This document shows, in pieces, positions 26,501-37,250 of a stretch of 64,000 nt of DNA; position 1 is the first letter of the stretch, and every line of letters begins with the position of its first letter. The notes beneath the pieces were generated by a model, which saw only the letters and a list, made by a program, of their open reading frames with translations, made no database searches and was not told the DNA's origin. Source of the stretch: an uncultured Anaerobiospirillum sp. (lineage in GTDB: Bacteria; Pseudomonadota; Gammaproteobacteria; Enterobacterales; Succinivibrionaceae); the NCBI GenBank assembly GCA_944389615.1, contig CALXNA010000009.1, positions 1 through 64,000 of the forward strand. The letters run 5' to 3'. The translations under genes were made by a program, and so were the position numbers.

Positions 26501-29430
26501 ATCCCCAAGCCCCCAAAAACAGTGTCGCGGTCAACTTGCTGAACACCGATGATGACTTTACCTCGGGCTACACCCCAGAGCATGCCTACGATTTTGGTGG
26601 ACAAGGCCAGCAGGCAGGCGCCATCGACGAGCGCTTGAGCGGGACGGGGGCGGCTTCGTTGCACGATGAGGACTTTGTCACCGGAGCGACCCATAGTGTG
26701 ACGCCGCCGGTGCGTACCCAAAATTTTAATTTTGCCGACCTTGCTAAGGCCAAGGCCCAAGAGCAAGGTTTAAGCGCGCACGAGGCAATCAGCCGTGCGC
26801 CGACCGCGCCTGACGAGAGCAGCTCGAGCGACAACATCATTGACTTTGCCCACTTCGACCCGCCACAGCCGAGCTACGAGGTCGACAAGCTCACTTCGGC
26901 CTTTATCCCGGCTGAGGACAATGGCGCCGACGGCGCCATCGACGGGGCCGATCTGAGCACCGTGGTCGAAGAGGAAGCGCCTGCAGCCGCGCCGGAGACC
27001 CCGGCCCCCGAGGTTGTGACACCGGAGCCGGAGACCGAGCCTGACGCCAACTCCGACTATGAGGACAATGAGGCCGAGGACGGTGAGGATACCGAGGACG
27101 CTGAGGATACCGAGGATGCTGAGGATACCGGGGACGGTGATGATTCGGACGAGTACTACGACGACGCCGAGCCTGCGGCGGGCAACGAGGCCTATGCAGG
27201 TCAGATGATGGGCCTGCAAGGGGGCGTGTACCAAGGCCAACAGATGCAGTATATGCAGCTGCCGAACGGCCAATTTGTCCCGGTGATGGCCGGGGCCAAT
27301 ATGATGGGCATGAACCCTAATATGATGGGTATGATGCCTAACATGGCCATGGGCCAGATGCCGCAGTACATGCAGCTGCCGAACGGCCAGTATGTCCCTG
27401 TTATGGGGCAGAACATGGCGCCTAACATGATGTACCCAGGCATGGCCCAAATGCCGGGCACGATACCGGGGCAAATGAATGCGCCGCTGGCCCCAGCTCA
27501 GATGCAAGGGCAGATGCCGGGTCAGGTGCAAGGGACGATGCAAGGTCAGCTGCCGGGGGCCATGCCAGGAGCGCTGCCGGGCCAAATGCAAGGGGCGCTG
27601 CAAGGTCAGATGGCGGGGCAGACGCCTGCGCAAATCCCGGCGCCAACTCAAACCATGGGCACTGACAGTGCGCCAAGTCAGGTTGAGCCTGCTGTGCCGC
27701 CTGAGCTGGTAGCGCAGTCTGAACCGGTGGCGGCGCCTGAGGACGAAGCGGCTGTGGTTGAGGAGCCTGCTCCGCTCGATGCCCATACCATGGGCGCACA
27801 TGGCCCAAGCGCCGTGGGGCTGCCGACGGCCGGTAATGCCTTTATGGGAGCGCACAATAGCTCGAGCACCAATCTGCCGAGCTATATGGCCGGGATCGCA
27901 AGTGACAGCTTAAGCCCGGATGTGCACTCGAGCCTTGCGCTGTGCACGGTACCGCGCCATCACTACGATGACTGGCGGCCGGGGCTAGAGCTTTTGGCGC
28001 GCTCGAACCATAAGGTTGAGATCTCCTATGAGGAGCTCGACAAGACCGCCGAGCGTATCAACAACGTCCTGCACTCCTACGGTATCAAGGCCAAGGTCGC
28101 GGACTATATGACCGGCCCGGTCATCACGCGCTTTGACTTGGACTTAGAGCCGGGCGTGAAGAGCACGGCGATCTCATCGATTGAGACCGAGCTGTGCCGT
28201 AACCTGCTAGTGCCTAATGTCCGCGTCGTGCCGATTATTGAGGGCTCCCCTTACGTAGGCTTAGAGGTGCCTAATCCGCAGCGGCAGTTCATCACGCTCG
28301 GTGACATGGCTGTCAGCAATGAGTTCCAACACAGCAAGGCTGCCTTGCCGATGTGCTTAGGCGCTTCGGTGGTCGGTGAGCCGGTGGTCAAGGACTTAGC
28401 CGAGAGCCCGCACTTGTTGGTGGCCGGTACCACCGGCTCGGGCAAGTCGGCTGGTCTCAACACCATGCTGATTTCGCTCTTGCTCAAGCGCTCCCCGGCG
28501 GAGCTGCGCTTGATCTTAGTTGACCCTAAGCAGCTGGAGTTCTCGATTTACAAGGACTTGCCGCACCTCATTACCCCAGTGATCACCGATGTGGCCGACA
28601 AGACGCCGATCGCCCTGCGCTGGTGTGTCGATGAGATGGAGCGCCGCTTCAAGCTGATGGCGCTCTTAGGCGTGCGCAAGCTCGCCGAGTACAACGAGCT
28701 CATCAAAAAGAAGCGCTCTGAGGGCACCCTGATCCCCGATCCGCTCTGGACGTTGGAGATGGGGCCTAAGCCGCAAAGCTTGGAGCCGCTGCCATGGATT
28801 GTGGTCGTGGTCGAAGAGTTTGCTGACCTGATGGCCCAAAGTGGACGCAAGAAGGATCGCGAGAACACGCCGGAGAGCTTGATTGCACGCCTCTCGGCCA
28901 AGTCGCGTGCTGCGGGCATCCACTTGGTCTTAGTCACGCAGACGCCGCGCTCGGAAGTGGTCACCGGTATGATCAAGGCTAACTTCCCGTCGCGCGTCGC
29001 CTTTACGGTACAAAACCGCATTGACTCGACCATCGTGCTCGATGAGAAGGGCGCCGAGTGCCTTTTAGGCAACGGCGACATGCTCTACAAGTTCACCGGC
29101 TCGAGCACCGCAACGCGTGCCCACGGCGCCTTTACCAGCAACGAGGACGTCATGGCGGTGGTCAATGCTTGGCGTGACTATGCAGGCGCCCCTGAGTACC
29201 TTGAGGACGTCATTGCAGTGCCTGAGGAGCCTAGTGAGGAAGGCGAGAGCGGTGACAAGCCTAAGGAGCTGGACGTGAAGTTCGACCAAGCGGTACAGCT
29301 GGTGCGCGACTACATGGACAGCCGCAACAAGCCGCCGACGGTCACCGACTTGCAGACCGAGCTGGGCGTAGGCTACCCACGCGCTAAGAAGATCTACAAG
29401 CAGCTCACCACCGAGGGCATCATCGACTAA
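23545..29430 (+). CDS. ftsK: DNA translocase FtsK with very long linker
   Basis: 1,961 residues; E. coli FtsK has about 1,330. It couples chromosome dimer resolution and DNA pumping to the division septum. Four membrane segments lie within the first 190 residues. A linker of about 1,250 residues follows, rich in Ala/Glu/Pro/Gln, with a coiled-coil-prone EAR/QAQ stretch, an acidic run near 1165-1209 and a Met/Gln/Pro/Gly-rich block near 1218-1372. The RecA-like motor has Walker A TTGSGKS near 1630 and the LILVDPKQLEF and VVVVEEFADLM segments. The C-terminal gamma winged helix (about 1,895 on), which recognises KOPS, ends in YKQLTTEGIID. ATG 23545 follows AGGAG; the frame upstream runs through a hairpin and is not coding. 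Confidence 0.95.
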   Translation: MAVTKGASQQVKTSTLRQVLFVLSIGLCLASFYFMLDFQTSAQAKLSGELILGQVDSVTYNHQGSPIISFLFEYFGALSYFLALMIVYLGYYLLLRPVDIWHADFYRASLRVLGFDLSLIGLCALGSIYGDLGATGAGGLLGDMLIMFSSTFLPSLLSAILFAFVAFSGLAFLFGKSPLFVFDSLGATFFKAVPSAKAKPEAKTQASEPAAEPTAPAAAAAAADGAAQATAPAAAPEQPIPEMAEGHLTVAQFEEQLRKQGQLEPEAAAYDPNQATAQRPAEASSLAAENVSALAGGNALSGAGNSFFEQALQQPLPSETAPAGTDLSGAWTSGADATPVEAQELEQSLQRSFSGESTDFNAADYGAASQGQASPVAGANSADLAASGAWGELAPAAAAAVAEPFAEQLVEPTAASTPMPTMEHAPSADKGSFNAAAAYGQGDVNYWQGQGALAEAAFNQSHARNAPDELESSLTDPNEVHTKIVRGPDPVALQREQAEAAVPETAPDTRAESAPDVAPAEPSAASPEEQAPAPRPGAELSPYGYGTYAAEQAQDVSAVLSQEPTAEEQKGEADADAVHTIVQRVDPQVFAAEQEARRREREEAARQAQEEAQRAQAEAAEAERQAQEQTAQAAQTAPAEPQAAPAEEDAPIYAGTYAAQLEREQQQHKPQPIAQQAEERAEDDGPKYITPGVAGSEPQSVSKNKSNESVQLAEHNAHEIGARLPEELRPHTIIRDTRKEFEAAQAAKAAAAAAAAAAASAAATTAASAAAPTAVDAAAATEASAESVSSTEVDEPAETQGPSTIIMRSEPVAAPVAEPVAEAVAEPAPQVASESSTEQPAASAELSMPSGTGAAILGQDTAPKSQDIIKELSSLASEFKDAAEGSLSSFRSDQESSALTELSSGTMEPNASVPPLKTALEQAAPTIQETQSSGSTHIMVGSGAPEQGFDAHEADTRTNIMRSTPQGSDSDDDNDFYRFAVARSNDPQAPKNSVAVNLLNTDDDFTSGYTPEHAYDFGGQGQQAGAIDERLSGTGAASLHDEDFVTGATHSVTPPVRTQNFNFADLAKAKAQEQGLSAHEAISRAPTAPDESSSSDNIIDFAHFDPPQPSYEVDKLTSAFIPAEDNGADGAIDGADLSTVVEEEAPAAAPETPAPEVVTPEPETEPDANSDYEDNEAEDGEDTEDAEDTEDAEDTGDGDDSDEYYDDAEPAAGNEAYAGQMMGLQGGVYQGQQMQYMQLPNGQFVPVMAGANMMGMNPNMMGMMPNMAMGQMPQYMQLPNGQYVPVMGQNMAPNMMYPGMAQMPGTIPGQMNAPLAPAQMQGQMPGQVQGTMQGQLPGAMPGALPGQMQGALQGQMAGQTPAQIPAPTQTMGTDSAPSQVEPAVPPELVAQSEPVAAPEDEAAVVEEPAPLDAHTMGAHGPSAVGLPTAGNAFMGAHNSSSTNLPSYMAGIASDSLSPDVHSSLALCTVPRHHYDDWRPGLELLARSNHKVEISYEELDKTAERINNVLHSYGIKAKVADYMTGPVITRFDLDLEPGVKSTAISSIETELCRNLLVPNVRVVPIIEGSPYVGLEVPNPQRQFITLGDMAVSNEFQHSKAALPMCLGASVVGEPVVKDLAESPHLLVAGTTGSGKSAGLNTMLISLLLKRSPAELRLILVDPKQLEFSIYKDLPHLITPVITDVADKTPIALRWCVDEMERRFKLMALLGVRKLAEYNELIKKKRSEGTLIPDPLWTLEMGPKPQSLEPLPWIVVVVEEFADLMAQSGRKKDRENTPESLIARLSAKSRAAGIHLVLVTQTPRSEVVTGMIKANFPSRVAFTVQNRIDSTIVLDEKGAECLLGNGDMLYKFTGSSTATRAHGAFTSNEDVMAVVNAWRDYAGAPEYLEDVIAVPEEPSEEGESGDKPKELDVKFDQAVQLVRDYMDSRNKPPTVTDLQTELGVGYPRAKKIYKQLTTEGIID

Positions 29431-29463
29431 CCGCCCTCTCCTTGCCTTGCCCTGCCCTGCCTT

Positions 29464-29487
29464 GCCCTGCCTTGCGCAGGGCTTTTT
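29464..29487 (+). terminator. Terminator after ftsK
   Basis: GCCCTGC (29464-29470), loop CTTGC, GCAGGGC (29476-29482), then TTTTT. The sequence leading in is a run of CCTTG/CCCTG words. Confidence 0.85.
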
Positions 29488-29740
29488 GCGCCCGCGCGGC
29501 GCCTGTGCGCCACTCCGCGCTCCACGCGCGGGACGTGCGGCGCGGTGCTAAACCAGCTCAAGCGAGCGCAAAGCAGACTATTTACCGGCTTAGCGACAGT
29601 GGTGGGGCGGGCAAAAGCGTGAATGGGGCCGCGCTTTGCGCGCAAATTTGTGCCGCTAGGCGCGTTCTTTTCTATGATGTAAGCGTTTGCGTGCTGGGCG
29701 GTTCAGGTCAGGCCTGCGCGCAGGGTTCAAGGAGGTTGAG

Positions 29741-31009
29741 ATGAAGCTGCTGAAGATGGTGCAGGCGGTGGGACTGGCCGCAGGTCTTGCGTGGAGCGTA
29801 GAGGCGGTGAGCGCTCAAGAGCTCTTGGTGTGGTGCTGGGACGATAACTTCAATGTGCCTGCCGCTAAGCTGGCCGGAGAGAAGTTCATGGCGGCCCACC
29901 CGGACGTGACGGTCACGGTGCAGAGCATTGCGCAAGATAACATCGTGCAAAAGCTCAATGCGGCGCTGGGCGCCAACAATGTGCGCGGCCTGCCGGACGT
30001 AGTCTTGATCGAAGACTACCGCGTCAAGAACTTCATGGTGGGCTATCCCGACTTCTTGCATGACCTCACCGATGAGATCGATGTCAGCAACTTCATTGAC
30101 TCCAAGGTCTACGCCTCCTCGTACGACGGACGGCACTATGGCGTGCCGTTTGACTCGGGCACCAGCGCCTTGTTTGTGCGCACCGACATCATAGCGCAGG
30201 CCGGGCTGAGCCTTGCTGATTTTGAGGACATCACCTTCGAGCAGTATTTGGATCTGGGCAAGATCATCAAGGATAAGACCGGCGTGGCGCTGCTGCCGTT
30301 TGACCCCAACGATCTCATCGAGATGCGCCTAATGCTGCAGTCCAACGGCGAGTGGTTTACGGCTAACGATGACGTCAACCAAGTCACGGTCAAGGATAAT
30401 CAGGCCCTGCAGCAGGCCTTTCATTTCTATCAGCGCGTGACCTCCGAGGGCTTAGGCTACACCATTACCGGCTGGAACCAGCTCTTAGCGGCTTTCCAAC
30501 AAGGCAAGGTCGCCTCCTTGGTCTACGCCTGCTGGATCATGCCGTCGATCAAGCAAGCGGCTGAGCAATCCGGCAAGTGGGCCGTAGTCCCGATGCCGCG
30601 CCTTGAGGGGCCACATGCGACCCATTACTCCAACTCAGGCGGCTCGCAGTGGTACGTCAACAACTACTCGGCACAGGCTGACCTTGCCACCCAGTTCCTC
30701 AAGGAGACCTTCGCCTCCGACCGTGATCTGATCAATGACTTGGTCGAGCGCATTGGCCTCATCTCAACCATGAAGGATGCCAACACCTTGCCTAACTACC
30801 AAGGCGGCGATCCGTTCTTTGGCGGCCAGAGCGTCGGTAAGGACTTCGTGGAGTGGAATACTAAGATTCCACCGGTAAACTACGGTATCCATACCAAGGA
30901 AGTTGAGAGCGTCGTGGGCGAAGCCCTACAGAATGTGCTGCAAGGCATGCCTACTGACGAGGCTTTGGAACAGGCCCAAGAGATGGCGCAGATGCAGCTG
31001 GGCATGTAG
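29741..31009 (+). CDS. Periplasmic solute-binding protein of a sugar-type ABC transporter
   Basis: 422 residues. A signal peptide ends near AVSAQ (about residue 26). The mature protein has the family 1 fold: ELLVWCWDDNFNVPAA at the start, PDVVLIEDYRV, YGVPFDSGTSALFVRTD, the AFQQGKVA segment, and FGGQSV near the end. Such proteins capture oligosaccharides or sugar derivatives. AAGGAGG precedes the ATG. No permease or ATPase gene is nearby. The gene sits between ftsK and lolA, which are usually adjacent, so it looks inserted. The last 19 bases, including the stop, are duplicated just downstream (30995-31032). Confidence 0.85.
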   Translation: MKLLKMVQAVGLAAGLAWSVEAVSAQELLVWCWDDNFNVPAAKLAGEKFMAAHPDVTVTVQSIAQDNIVQKLNAALGANNVRGLPDVVLIEDYRVKNFMVGYPDFLHDLTDEIDVSNFIDSKVYASSYDGRHYGVPFDSGTSALFVRTDIIAQAGLSLADFEDITFEQYLDLGKIIKDKTGVALLPFDPNDLIEMRLMLQSNGEWFTANDDVNQVTVKDNQALQQAFHFYQRVTSEGLGYTITGWNQLLAAFQQGKVASLVYACWIMPSIKQAAEQSGKWAVVPMPRLEGPHATHYSNSGGSQWYVNNYSAQADLATQFLKETFASDRDLINDLVERIGLISTMKDANTLPNYQGGDPFFGGQSVGKDFVEWNTKIPPVNYGIHTKEVESVVGEALQNVLQGMPTDEALEQAQEMAQMQLGM

Positions 31010-31054
31010 CGCGCAGCTGGGCATGTAGCGCGGTCGTGCTGACCAAATCTCAGA

Positions 31055-31085
31055 AAGGCTCAGGGCGTGGCTCTGGGCCTTTTTT
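31055..31085 (+). terminator. Terminator after the solute-binding protein gene
   Basis: AAGGCTCAG (31055-31063) pairs with CTGGGCCTT (31073-31081), with one G-U pair, and continues into a T-run. It separates this gene from lolA. Confidence 0.85.
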
Positions 31086-31186
31086 GGGCCGGTGGCGCGG
31101 CAGGCCGTGGTGATTTTGGAGCTAAGGGCGCACTAAGGGCCAGCTGCTAGGCTACACTATGTCTCGTTGTTTTCTGGAGAGTGCTG

Positions 31187-31918
31187 ATGAGTAAGTTAAC
31201 CTGCGCCCTCGCTGTTGCCGCGTCCCTTGTGTCTATCGTCACCGGCGTGGTGCTACTAAGCCAAGAAGTTCTCGCTCAAGAAGTTAATGCTGCGCCTAGT
31301 GCAGCGGCTGCTGTGCCTGACTTGAAGGCGCAGATGGCGGCCAACCTGAGCCCTGATCAGGCGCGCGGGGCGGCGCGTGACGCGCTCAAGGCGCGGCTTG
31401 AGGCGCTCACCGGCTTTAGCGCGCGCTTTAAGCAAGAGCTCACCGATAGCGCTGGGAATGTGTTGAGCGAAGGCTCAGGCGAGCTATTCTTGCTGCGCCC
31501 TGATCACTTCTTGATGCACAACCAAAGCCCCGATGACCTCGCGTTCTATACCAAGGGCTCTGACCTCTACTACTATGATGCCGCGGTCAATCAGCTCTCG
31601 ATCTCCTCGCTCGACGCCCTCGGCTCCAATCCTTTGATGCTGTTGGCCGACGTCAATAACGTCAGCTGGGATGAGTACGAGGTACGCCGCGATGGCGAGT
31701 TCTTTACCTTGGTGCCGTTGCATGCCCAAGACGTCAAGAGCTTAACCTTGTCCTTTGGCCCCGAACAGGACGGGGTGGCCTTCCTGACAGCCCTGACCAT
31801 CCGTATGGATGATGGCAACACCAACTTCTACCTCTTCTCCGAGCAAAGCACCGCCGTCGATCCTACGGTCTTTGACTTGGAGTTACCTGCGGACGTCGAA
31901 GTCGACGATATGCGCTAA
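31187..31918 (+). CDS. lolA: Outer-membrane lipoprotein carrier protein LolA
   Basis: 243 residues. A hydrophobic signal peptide (LTCALAVAASLVSIV) is followed by an Ala/Pro-rich stretch. The LolA core is GFSARFKQELTDSAGNVLSEGSGELFLLRPDHF, with the later YYYDAAVNQLS and LSFGPEQDGVAFL segments. LolA ferries lipoproteins across the periplasm from LolCDE to LolB. ATG 31187 follows GGAGA. The mature region is somewhat longer at its N-terminus than in E. coli. The order lolA-rarA-serS is conserved in gammaproteobacteria. Confidence 0.9.
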   Translation: MSKLTCALAVAASLVSIVTGVVLLSQEVLAQEVNAAPSAAAAVPDLKAQMAANLSPDQARGAARDALKARLEALTGFSARFKQELTDSAGNVLSEGSGELFLLRPDHFLMHNQSPDDLAFYTKGSDLYYYDAAVNQLSISSLDALGSNPLMLLADVNNVSWDEYEVRRDGEFFTLVPLHAQDVKSLTLSFGPEQDGVAFLTALTIRMDDGNTNFYLFSEQSTAVDPTVFDLELPADVEVDDMR

Positions 31919-31951
31919 GCGCGCCCGCGTTGAGAGCTAAATGAGGATGCT

Positions 31952-33505
31952 ATGGCCGCCAAAGACGGGGCCCAAGACATGGGCTTGCTCATGGACTTAG
32001 AGGCAAGTGAACACCAAGCCGGTCGCGCGTTTGTTGTTGAGTCAGATGCTGCTGAGGCGACGCTGGGCACGGACTTGGTGGATGAGGACGCTGAAAACGA
32101 TCCTTATGCGCCACTGGCGGCTAGGATGCGGCCGCGCAGCCTTGCTGAATACATTGGGCAAAGCCATCTGCTGGGGCCGGATAAGCCATTGCGCCAAGCC
32201 TTAGAGCGCGGGCGCTGCTACTCCATGATCTTCTGGGGGCCGCCGGGCGTGGGCAAGACGACCTTGGCCTTGCTCATTGCGCGCAGCACTCACTCGGTCT
32301 TAGAGCAAATCTCGGCGGTGGCCAGCGGCATTAAGGACATCCGTGCGGCCATTGAGCGGGCGCAAGCACGCAAGCGCCGCGGCCTGCGTACCATCTTGTT
32401 TGTTGATGAAGTGCACCGCTTCAATAAGGCGCAGCAGGATGCCTTCTTGCCCTATATCGAAAACGGCACGATTACCTTTATCGGCGCGACGACTGAAAAT
32501 CCGTCCTTTCAGGTCAACTCCGCCTTGCTCTCGCGGGCGCGCGTCTATGTCCTAAAGAAGCTCAGTGCCGAAGAGCTCTCGCACCTCATTGACGTGACCT
32601 TAAGCTCCGAGCGCGGCCTTGCCTCCTTTCATCTGACCTTCGATGACCGGGTGCGCCAAGCCCTGATTGCCTTGAGCGATGGCGATGCGCGCCACCTGCT
32701 CAGCACCCTTGAGATGCTCAGCGACGAAGCGGCGCCCTTGCCCGATGGCCATCGGGTCATCACCTATGCCATGGTCGGCGCGGTCGCGGGGCGGCGTTTG
32801 ATCCAATACGACAAAGGGGGCGATGCCTACTATGATTTGATCTCCGCCTTCCACAAGTCGGTGCGTGGATCCTCGCCGGAGGGGGCGCTCTATTGGTATG
32901 CACGCATCTTGGAGGCCGGGGGCGACCCCTTGTATGTAGCGCGGCGCCTCTTGGCGATCGCAACCGAAGACATTGGCCTTGCTGACCCCCAAGCGATGCA
33001 AGTGGGGCTCAATGCGTGGGATATCTTTACCCGGGTCGGTGAGGCCGAAGGCGAGCGCGCTATCGCGGAGGCGGCGGTCTATATGGCCCTCGCCCCTAAG
33101 AGCAATCACCTCTATACCGCTTTTGCGCAGGCGCGGGCCGATGCCCAGAAGTTGCCGTCCTTTGAGGTGCCGCTCTATCTGCGCAACGCCCCGACCAAGC
33201 TCATGGACGAGCTAGGCTATCACCAAGGCTATCGCTACGCTCACGACTATCCTAATGCCTATGCCGCCGGTGAATGCTTTCTGCCCGAGGAACTGCATGG
33301 ACGGCGCTACTATGAGCCCTCCGAGCGCGGCTATGAGCAGCGCCTGCGCCAGATGGAACAGTATCTGCGTCAGTGTGACGCGTTAGCTCCGGCCTCTGAG
33401 CAGCGCTATAGCCCCGAGCATGCCCGCGCCAAGATGGCTGAGCTCAAGCGTTACGCTCCTGATCTCTTCAGCGACGAGGCTGGGCGTAACCCCAGCCATA
33501 CGTGA
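31952..33505 (+). CDS. rarA: Replication-associated recombination protein RarA (MgsA)
   Basis: 517 residues; E. coli has 447. An acidic N-terminal extension of about 50 residues precedes the AAA+ core. The core starts PLAARMRPRSLAEYIGQ, with Walker A WGPPGVGKTT near residue 95, Walker B TILFVDEVHRF, sensor 1 GATTENPSF and the arginine-finger segment LLSRARV. The C-terminal tetramerisation region is RGSSPEGALYW and ATEDIGLADPQA. It acts at stalled replication forks. It follows lolA after 33 bases and is probably co-transcribed. Confidence 0.95.
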   Translation: MAAKDGAQDMGLLMDLEASEHQAGRAFVVESDAAEATLGTDLVDEDAENDPYAPLAARMRPRSLAEYIGQSHLLGPDKPLRQALERGRCYSMIFWGPPGVGKTTLALLIARSTHSVLEQISAVASGIKDIRAAIERAQARKRRGLRTILFVDEVHRFNKAQQDAFLPYIENGTITFIGATTENPSFQVNSALLSRARVYVLKKLSAEELSHLIDVTLSSERGLASFHLTFDDRVRQALIALSDGDARHLLSTLEMLSDEAAPLPDGHRVITYAMVGAVAGRRLIQYDKGGDAYYDLISAFHKSVRGSSPEGALYWYARILEAGGDPLYVARRLLAIATEDIGLADPQAMQVGLNAWDIFTRVGEAEGERAIAEAAVYMALAPKSNHLYTAFAQARADAQKLPSFEVPLYLRNAPTKLMDELGYHQGYRYAHDYPNAYAAGECFLPEELHGRRYYEPSERGYEQRLRQMEQYLRQCDALAPASEQRYSPEHARAKMAELKRYAPDLFSDEAGRNPSHT

Positions 33506-33624
33506 TGGCAGGGGCGGGCGCCGTTAGGCGCCGGACGCGCCAGCGAACGTGCGGGGGCGTTGCGCCGCGGCCAGCGGGCACGCGACGGGCGTGAGCCTGC
33601 CGTGGGCGCGGCGGCGCGCGGTGA

Positions 33625-35103
<1,479 letters not shown>

Positions 35104-35104
35104 G

Positions 35105-35620
35105 ATGTTGACAGCAGCTGATTGGCTTATTCTCGCTGTAGTCGTGATTTCAGGTGGCATCTCGCTGTTTCGTGGATTCATTCGAGAGGCCATCTCACTA
35201 GTCGCGTGGGTGAGTGCCTTTATTATCACCAGCCGGTTCTACGAAGCGTTGGCGCCCAAGCTGACCTTCTTCTCGGACTCGATTGTACGCAACACCATGG
35301 CGTGCATCATTCTCTTCGTCGCGACCTTGATCGTGGTGGGCTTGTGCGGCTCGATCGTGCGCTCCATCATCACCAAGGTGGGCTTAAGCGGCACCGATCG
35401 GCTGTTGGGCATGGCCTTTGGTATCTTGCGCGGCGTGCTCATCGTCTGCGTGATCTTGGTCTTGCTGCAGATTGGCTTTAAGCTTCATATCCTAAGCTTT
35501 GTGGCCGATTCCCCATTCTATCGCGATTCGCTCTTCATCCCGGAGTTACAACGAATCGTCAACTGGTTCTTTGTCTACGGCCCCAACTCCCCTGAGGATG
35601 TGGTCAACTTAGGAGCTTAA
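35105..35620 (+). CDS. cvpA: CvpA family inner-membrane protein
   Basis: 171 residues with four membrane helices. It opens [28 protein letters not shown], typical of CvpA (colicin V production). It begins one base after the serS stop and ends one base before purF, so it is coupled to both. CvpA is linked to envelope stress resistance and biofilm traits in other species; its molecular role is unsettled. Confidence 0.93.
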   Translation: MLTAADWLILAVVVISGGISLFRGFIREAISLVAWVSAFIITSRFYEALAPKLTFFSDSIVRNTMACIILFVATLIVVGLCGSIVRSIITKVGLSGTDRLLGMAFGILRGVLIVCVILVLLQIGFKLHILSFVADSPFYRDSLFIPELQRIVNWFFVYGPNSPEDVVNLGA

Positions 35621-35621
35621 T

Positions 35622-37139
35622 ATGTGTGGTGTAGTCGGTATCTTTGCCTACAGTCCAGTTAACTTGACCTTGTATGACGCCCTGACCGTGCTGCAACACC
35701 GGGGTCAGGATGCCGCTGGTATTGTGACCTTAGACGAAGGTAACTTCAGACAGCGCAAGGCCAATGGTCTCGTCAGCGACGTATTCCAGCAAAAGCACAT
35801 GATGCGCCTCAAGGGCAACATCGGTATCGGTCACTGCCGCTATCCGACCGCAGGCTCGTCTTCGGCGGCCGAAGCGCAGCCCTTCTACGTCAACTCGCCT
35901 TTTGGCATTGCCTTGGCCCACAACGGCAACTTGACCAATAGCCGCGAGTTAAAGCGCAAGTGCGATAGCATCTTCCGCCACGTCAACACGACCTCGGACT
36001 CGGAGATGCTGCTCAACATCTTCGCTTGGCGCCTGCAGCAAATCACCAAGTGCGAGCACTTACCGGGGGCTGAGGACATCTTTGCCGCCATCCGTGGTGT
36101 CAATGATGACATCTCTGGCGGCTATGCCGTAGTGAGCGTCATCATCGACGTCGGTCTGGTCGCCTTCCGCGACCCATTTGGCATTCGTCCATTGGTCTTA
36201 GGCCAGCGCAAGGACGAAGAAGGCCGCACCGAGTACATGGTGGCCTCGGAGTCGGTGGCCTTAGCTGTATGCGGCTTTGAGTTAGTGCGTGATATTGCCC
36301 CGGGCGAGGCTATCTTTGTCTCCAAGGATGGTCAGCTCTACTCCTCGATCTGCGCAGAGCACACCAAGCTGCAGCCATGCTTGTTTGAGTATGTCTACTT
36401 TGCGCGCCCAGACTCGGTCATGAACGGCGTCTCGGTTTACGCTTCGCGCGTCTCGATGGGCACTAAGCTCGCCGAGAAGATCAAGCGCGAGTACGCCGAT
36501 CTCAAGATCGATGTCGTGATCCCGATCCCTGAAACCAGCTGTGATATCGCAGTACAGATTGCCCGCATCTTAGGCATTCCGTACCGTCAGGGCTTTGTTA
36601 AGAACCGTTACATCGGTCGTACCTTCATCATGCCGGGCCAAAAGCAGCGCAAGAAGTCGGTACGTAACAAGTTAAACCCAATCCCAGCGGAGTTTAAGGG
36701 CAAGCGCGTGCTCTTAGTCGATGACTCGATCGTGCGTGGCACGACCTCAGGTCAGATCGTCGAGATGGCCAAGGAAGCAGGCGCTGCGGCCGTGTACTTT
36801 GCCTCGGCCGCCCCGGAGGTACGTCATGCCAATGTCTATGGCATTGATATGCCGACCAAGAAGGAGCTTATCGCCTACAACCGCACCAACGACGAGATTG
36901 CCGCTTTAATCGGTGCCGATGCTCTGATCTACCAGGACTTAAAGGATCTTGAGGATGCAGTGCGCGCTGAGAACCCAGCCCTCACGGTCTTCGAGGAGTC
37001 GGTCTTCACCGGTGAGTACATCACCCCGGGCATCGACGAGGAGTACTTTGCCTACTTAGACCAGCAGCGCTCTGACGACGCCAAGGCCGACAAGGCATGG
37101 AAGGATTCCAACGAGAGCCTTGAGATTTACAACATCTAA
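35622..37139 (+). CDS. purF: Amidophosphoribosyltransferase
   Basis: 505 residues. Cys2 after the initiator Met (MCGVVGIF) is the N-terminal nucleophile of the glutaminase domain; CRYPTAGSS and HNGNLTNS follow. The PRPP-binding motif [14 protein letters not shown] is near residue 365. The enzyme commits PRPP to purine synthesis. It is directly coupled to cvpA, as in E. coli. GGAG lies eight bases before the ATG. Confidence 0.97.
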   Translation: MCGVVGIFAYSPVNLTLYDALTVLQHRGQDAAGIVTLDEGNFRQRKANGLVSDVFQQKHMMRLKGNIGIGHCRYPTAGSSSAAEAQPFYVNSPFGIALAHNGNLTNSRELKRKCDSIFRHVNTTSDSEMLLNIFAWRLQQITKCEHLPGAEDIFAAIRGVNDDISGGYAVVSVIIDVGLVAFRDPFGIRPLVLGQRKDEEGRTEYMVASESVALAVCGFELVRDIAPGEAIFVSKDGQLYSSICAEHTKLQPCLFEYVYFARPDSVMNGVSVYASRVSMGTKLAEKIKREYADLKIDVVIPIPETSCDIAVQIARILGIPYRQGFVKNRYIGRTFIMPGQKQRKKSVRNKLNPIPAEFKGKRVLLVDDSIVRGTTSGQIVEMAKEAGAAAVYFASAAPEVRHANVYGIDMPTKKELIAYNRTNDEIAALIGADALIYQDLKDLEDAVRAENPALTVFEESVFTGEYITPGIDEEYFAYLDQQRSDDAKADKAWKDSNESLEIYNI

Positions 37140-37178
37140 GGCCCAGCGGCCTAAGCCGCTGCCGCTTTAGCCGCAACG

Positions 37179-37217
37179 AAGAAGAGCGCCCAAGTAACTT
37201 GAGCGCTCTTCTTTTTT
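37179..37217. terminator. Bidirectional terminator between purF and the convergent gene
   Basis: AAGAAGAGCGC (37179-37189) pairs with GCGCTCTTCTT (37203-37213), enclosing CAAGTAACTTG. A T-run follows on the plus side. It serves converging genes. Confidence 0.9.
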
Positions 37218-37250
37218 GCTGGAGCTTAGCCTGCGGTTAGACCGCAGCTG

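Noticed and set aside
26770-27855. 361-codon antisense frame over the ftsK linker
   Set aside because: Composition shadow of the Met/Gln/Pro-rich linker; product has no domain.
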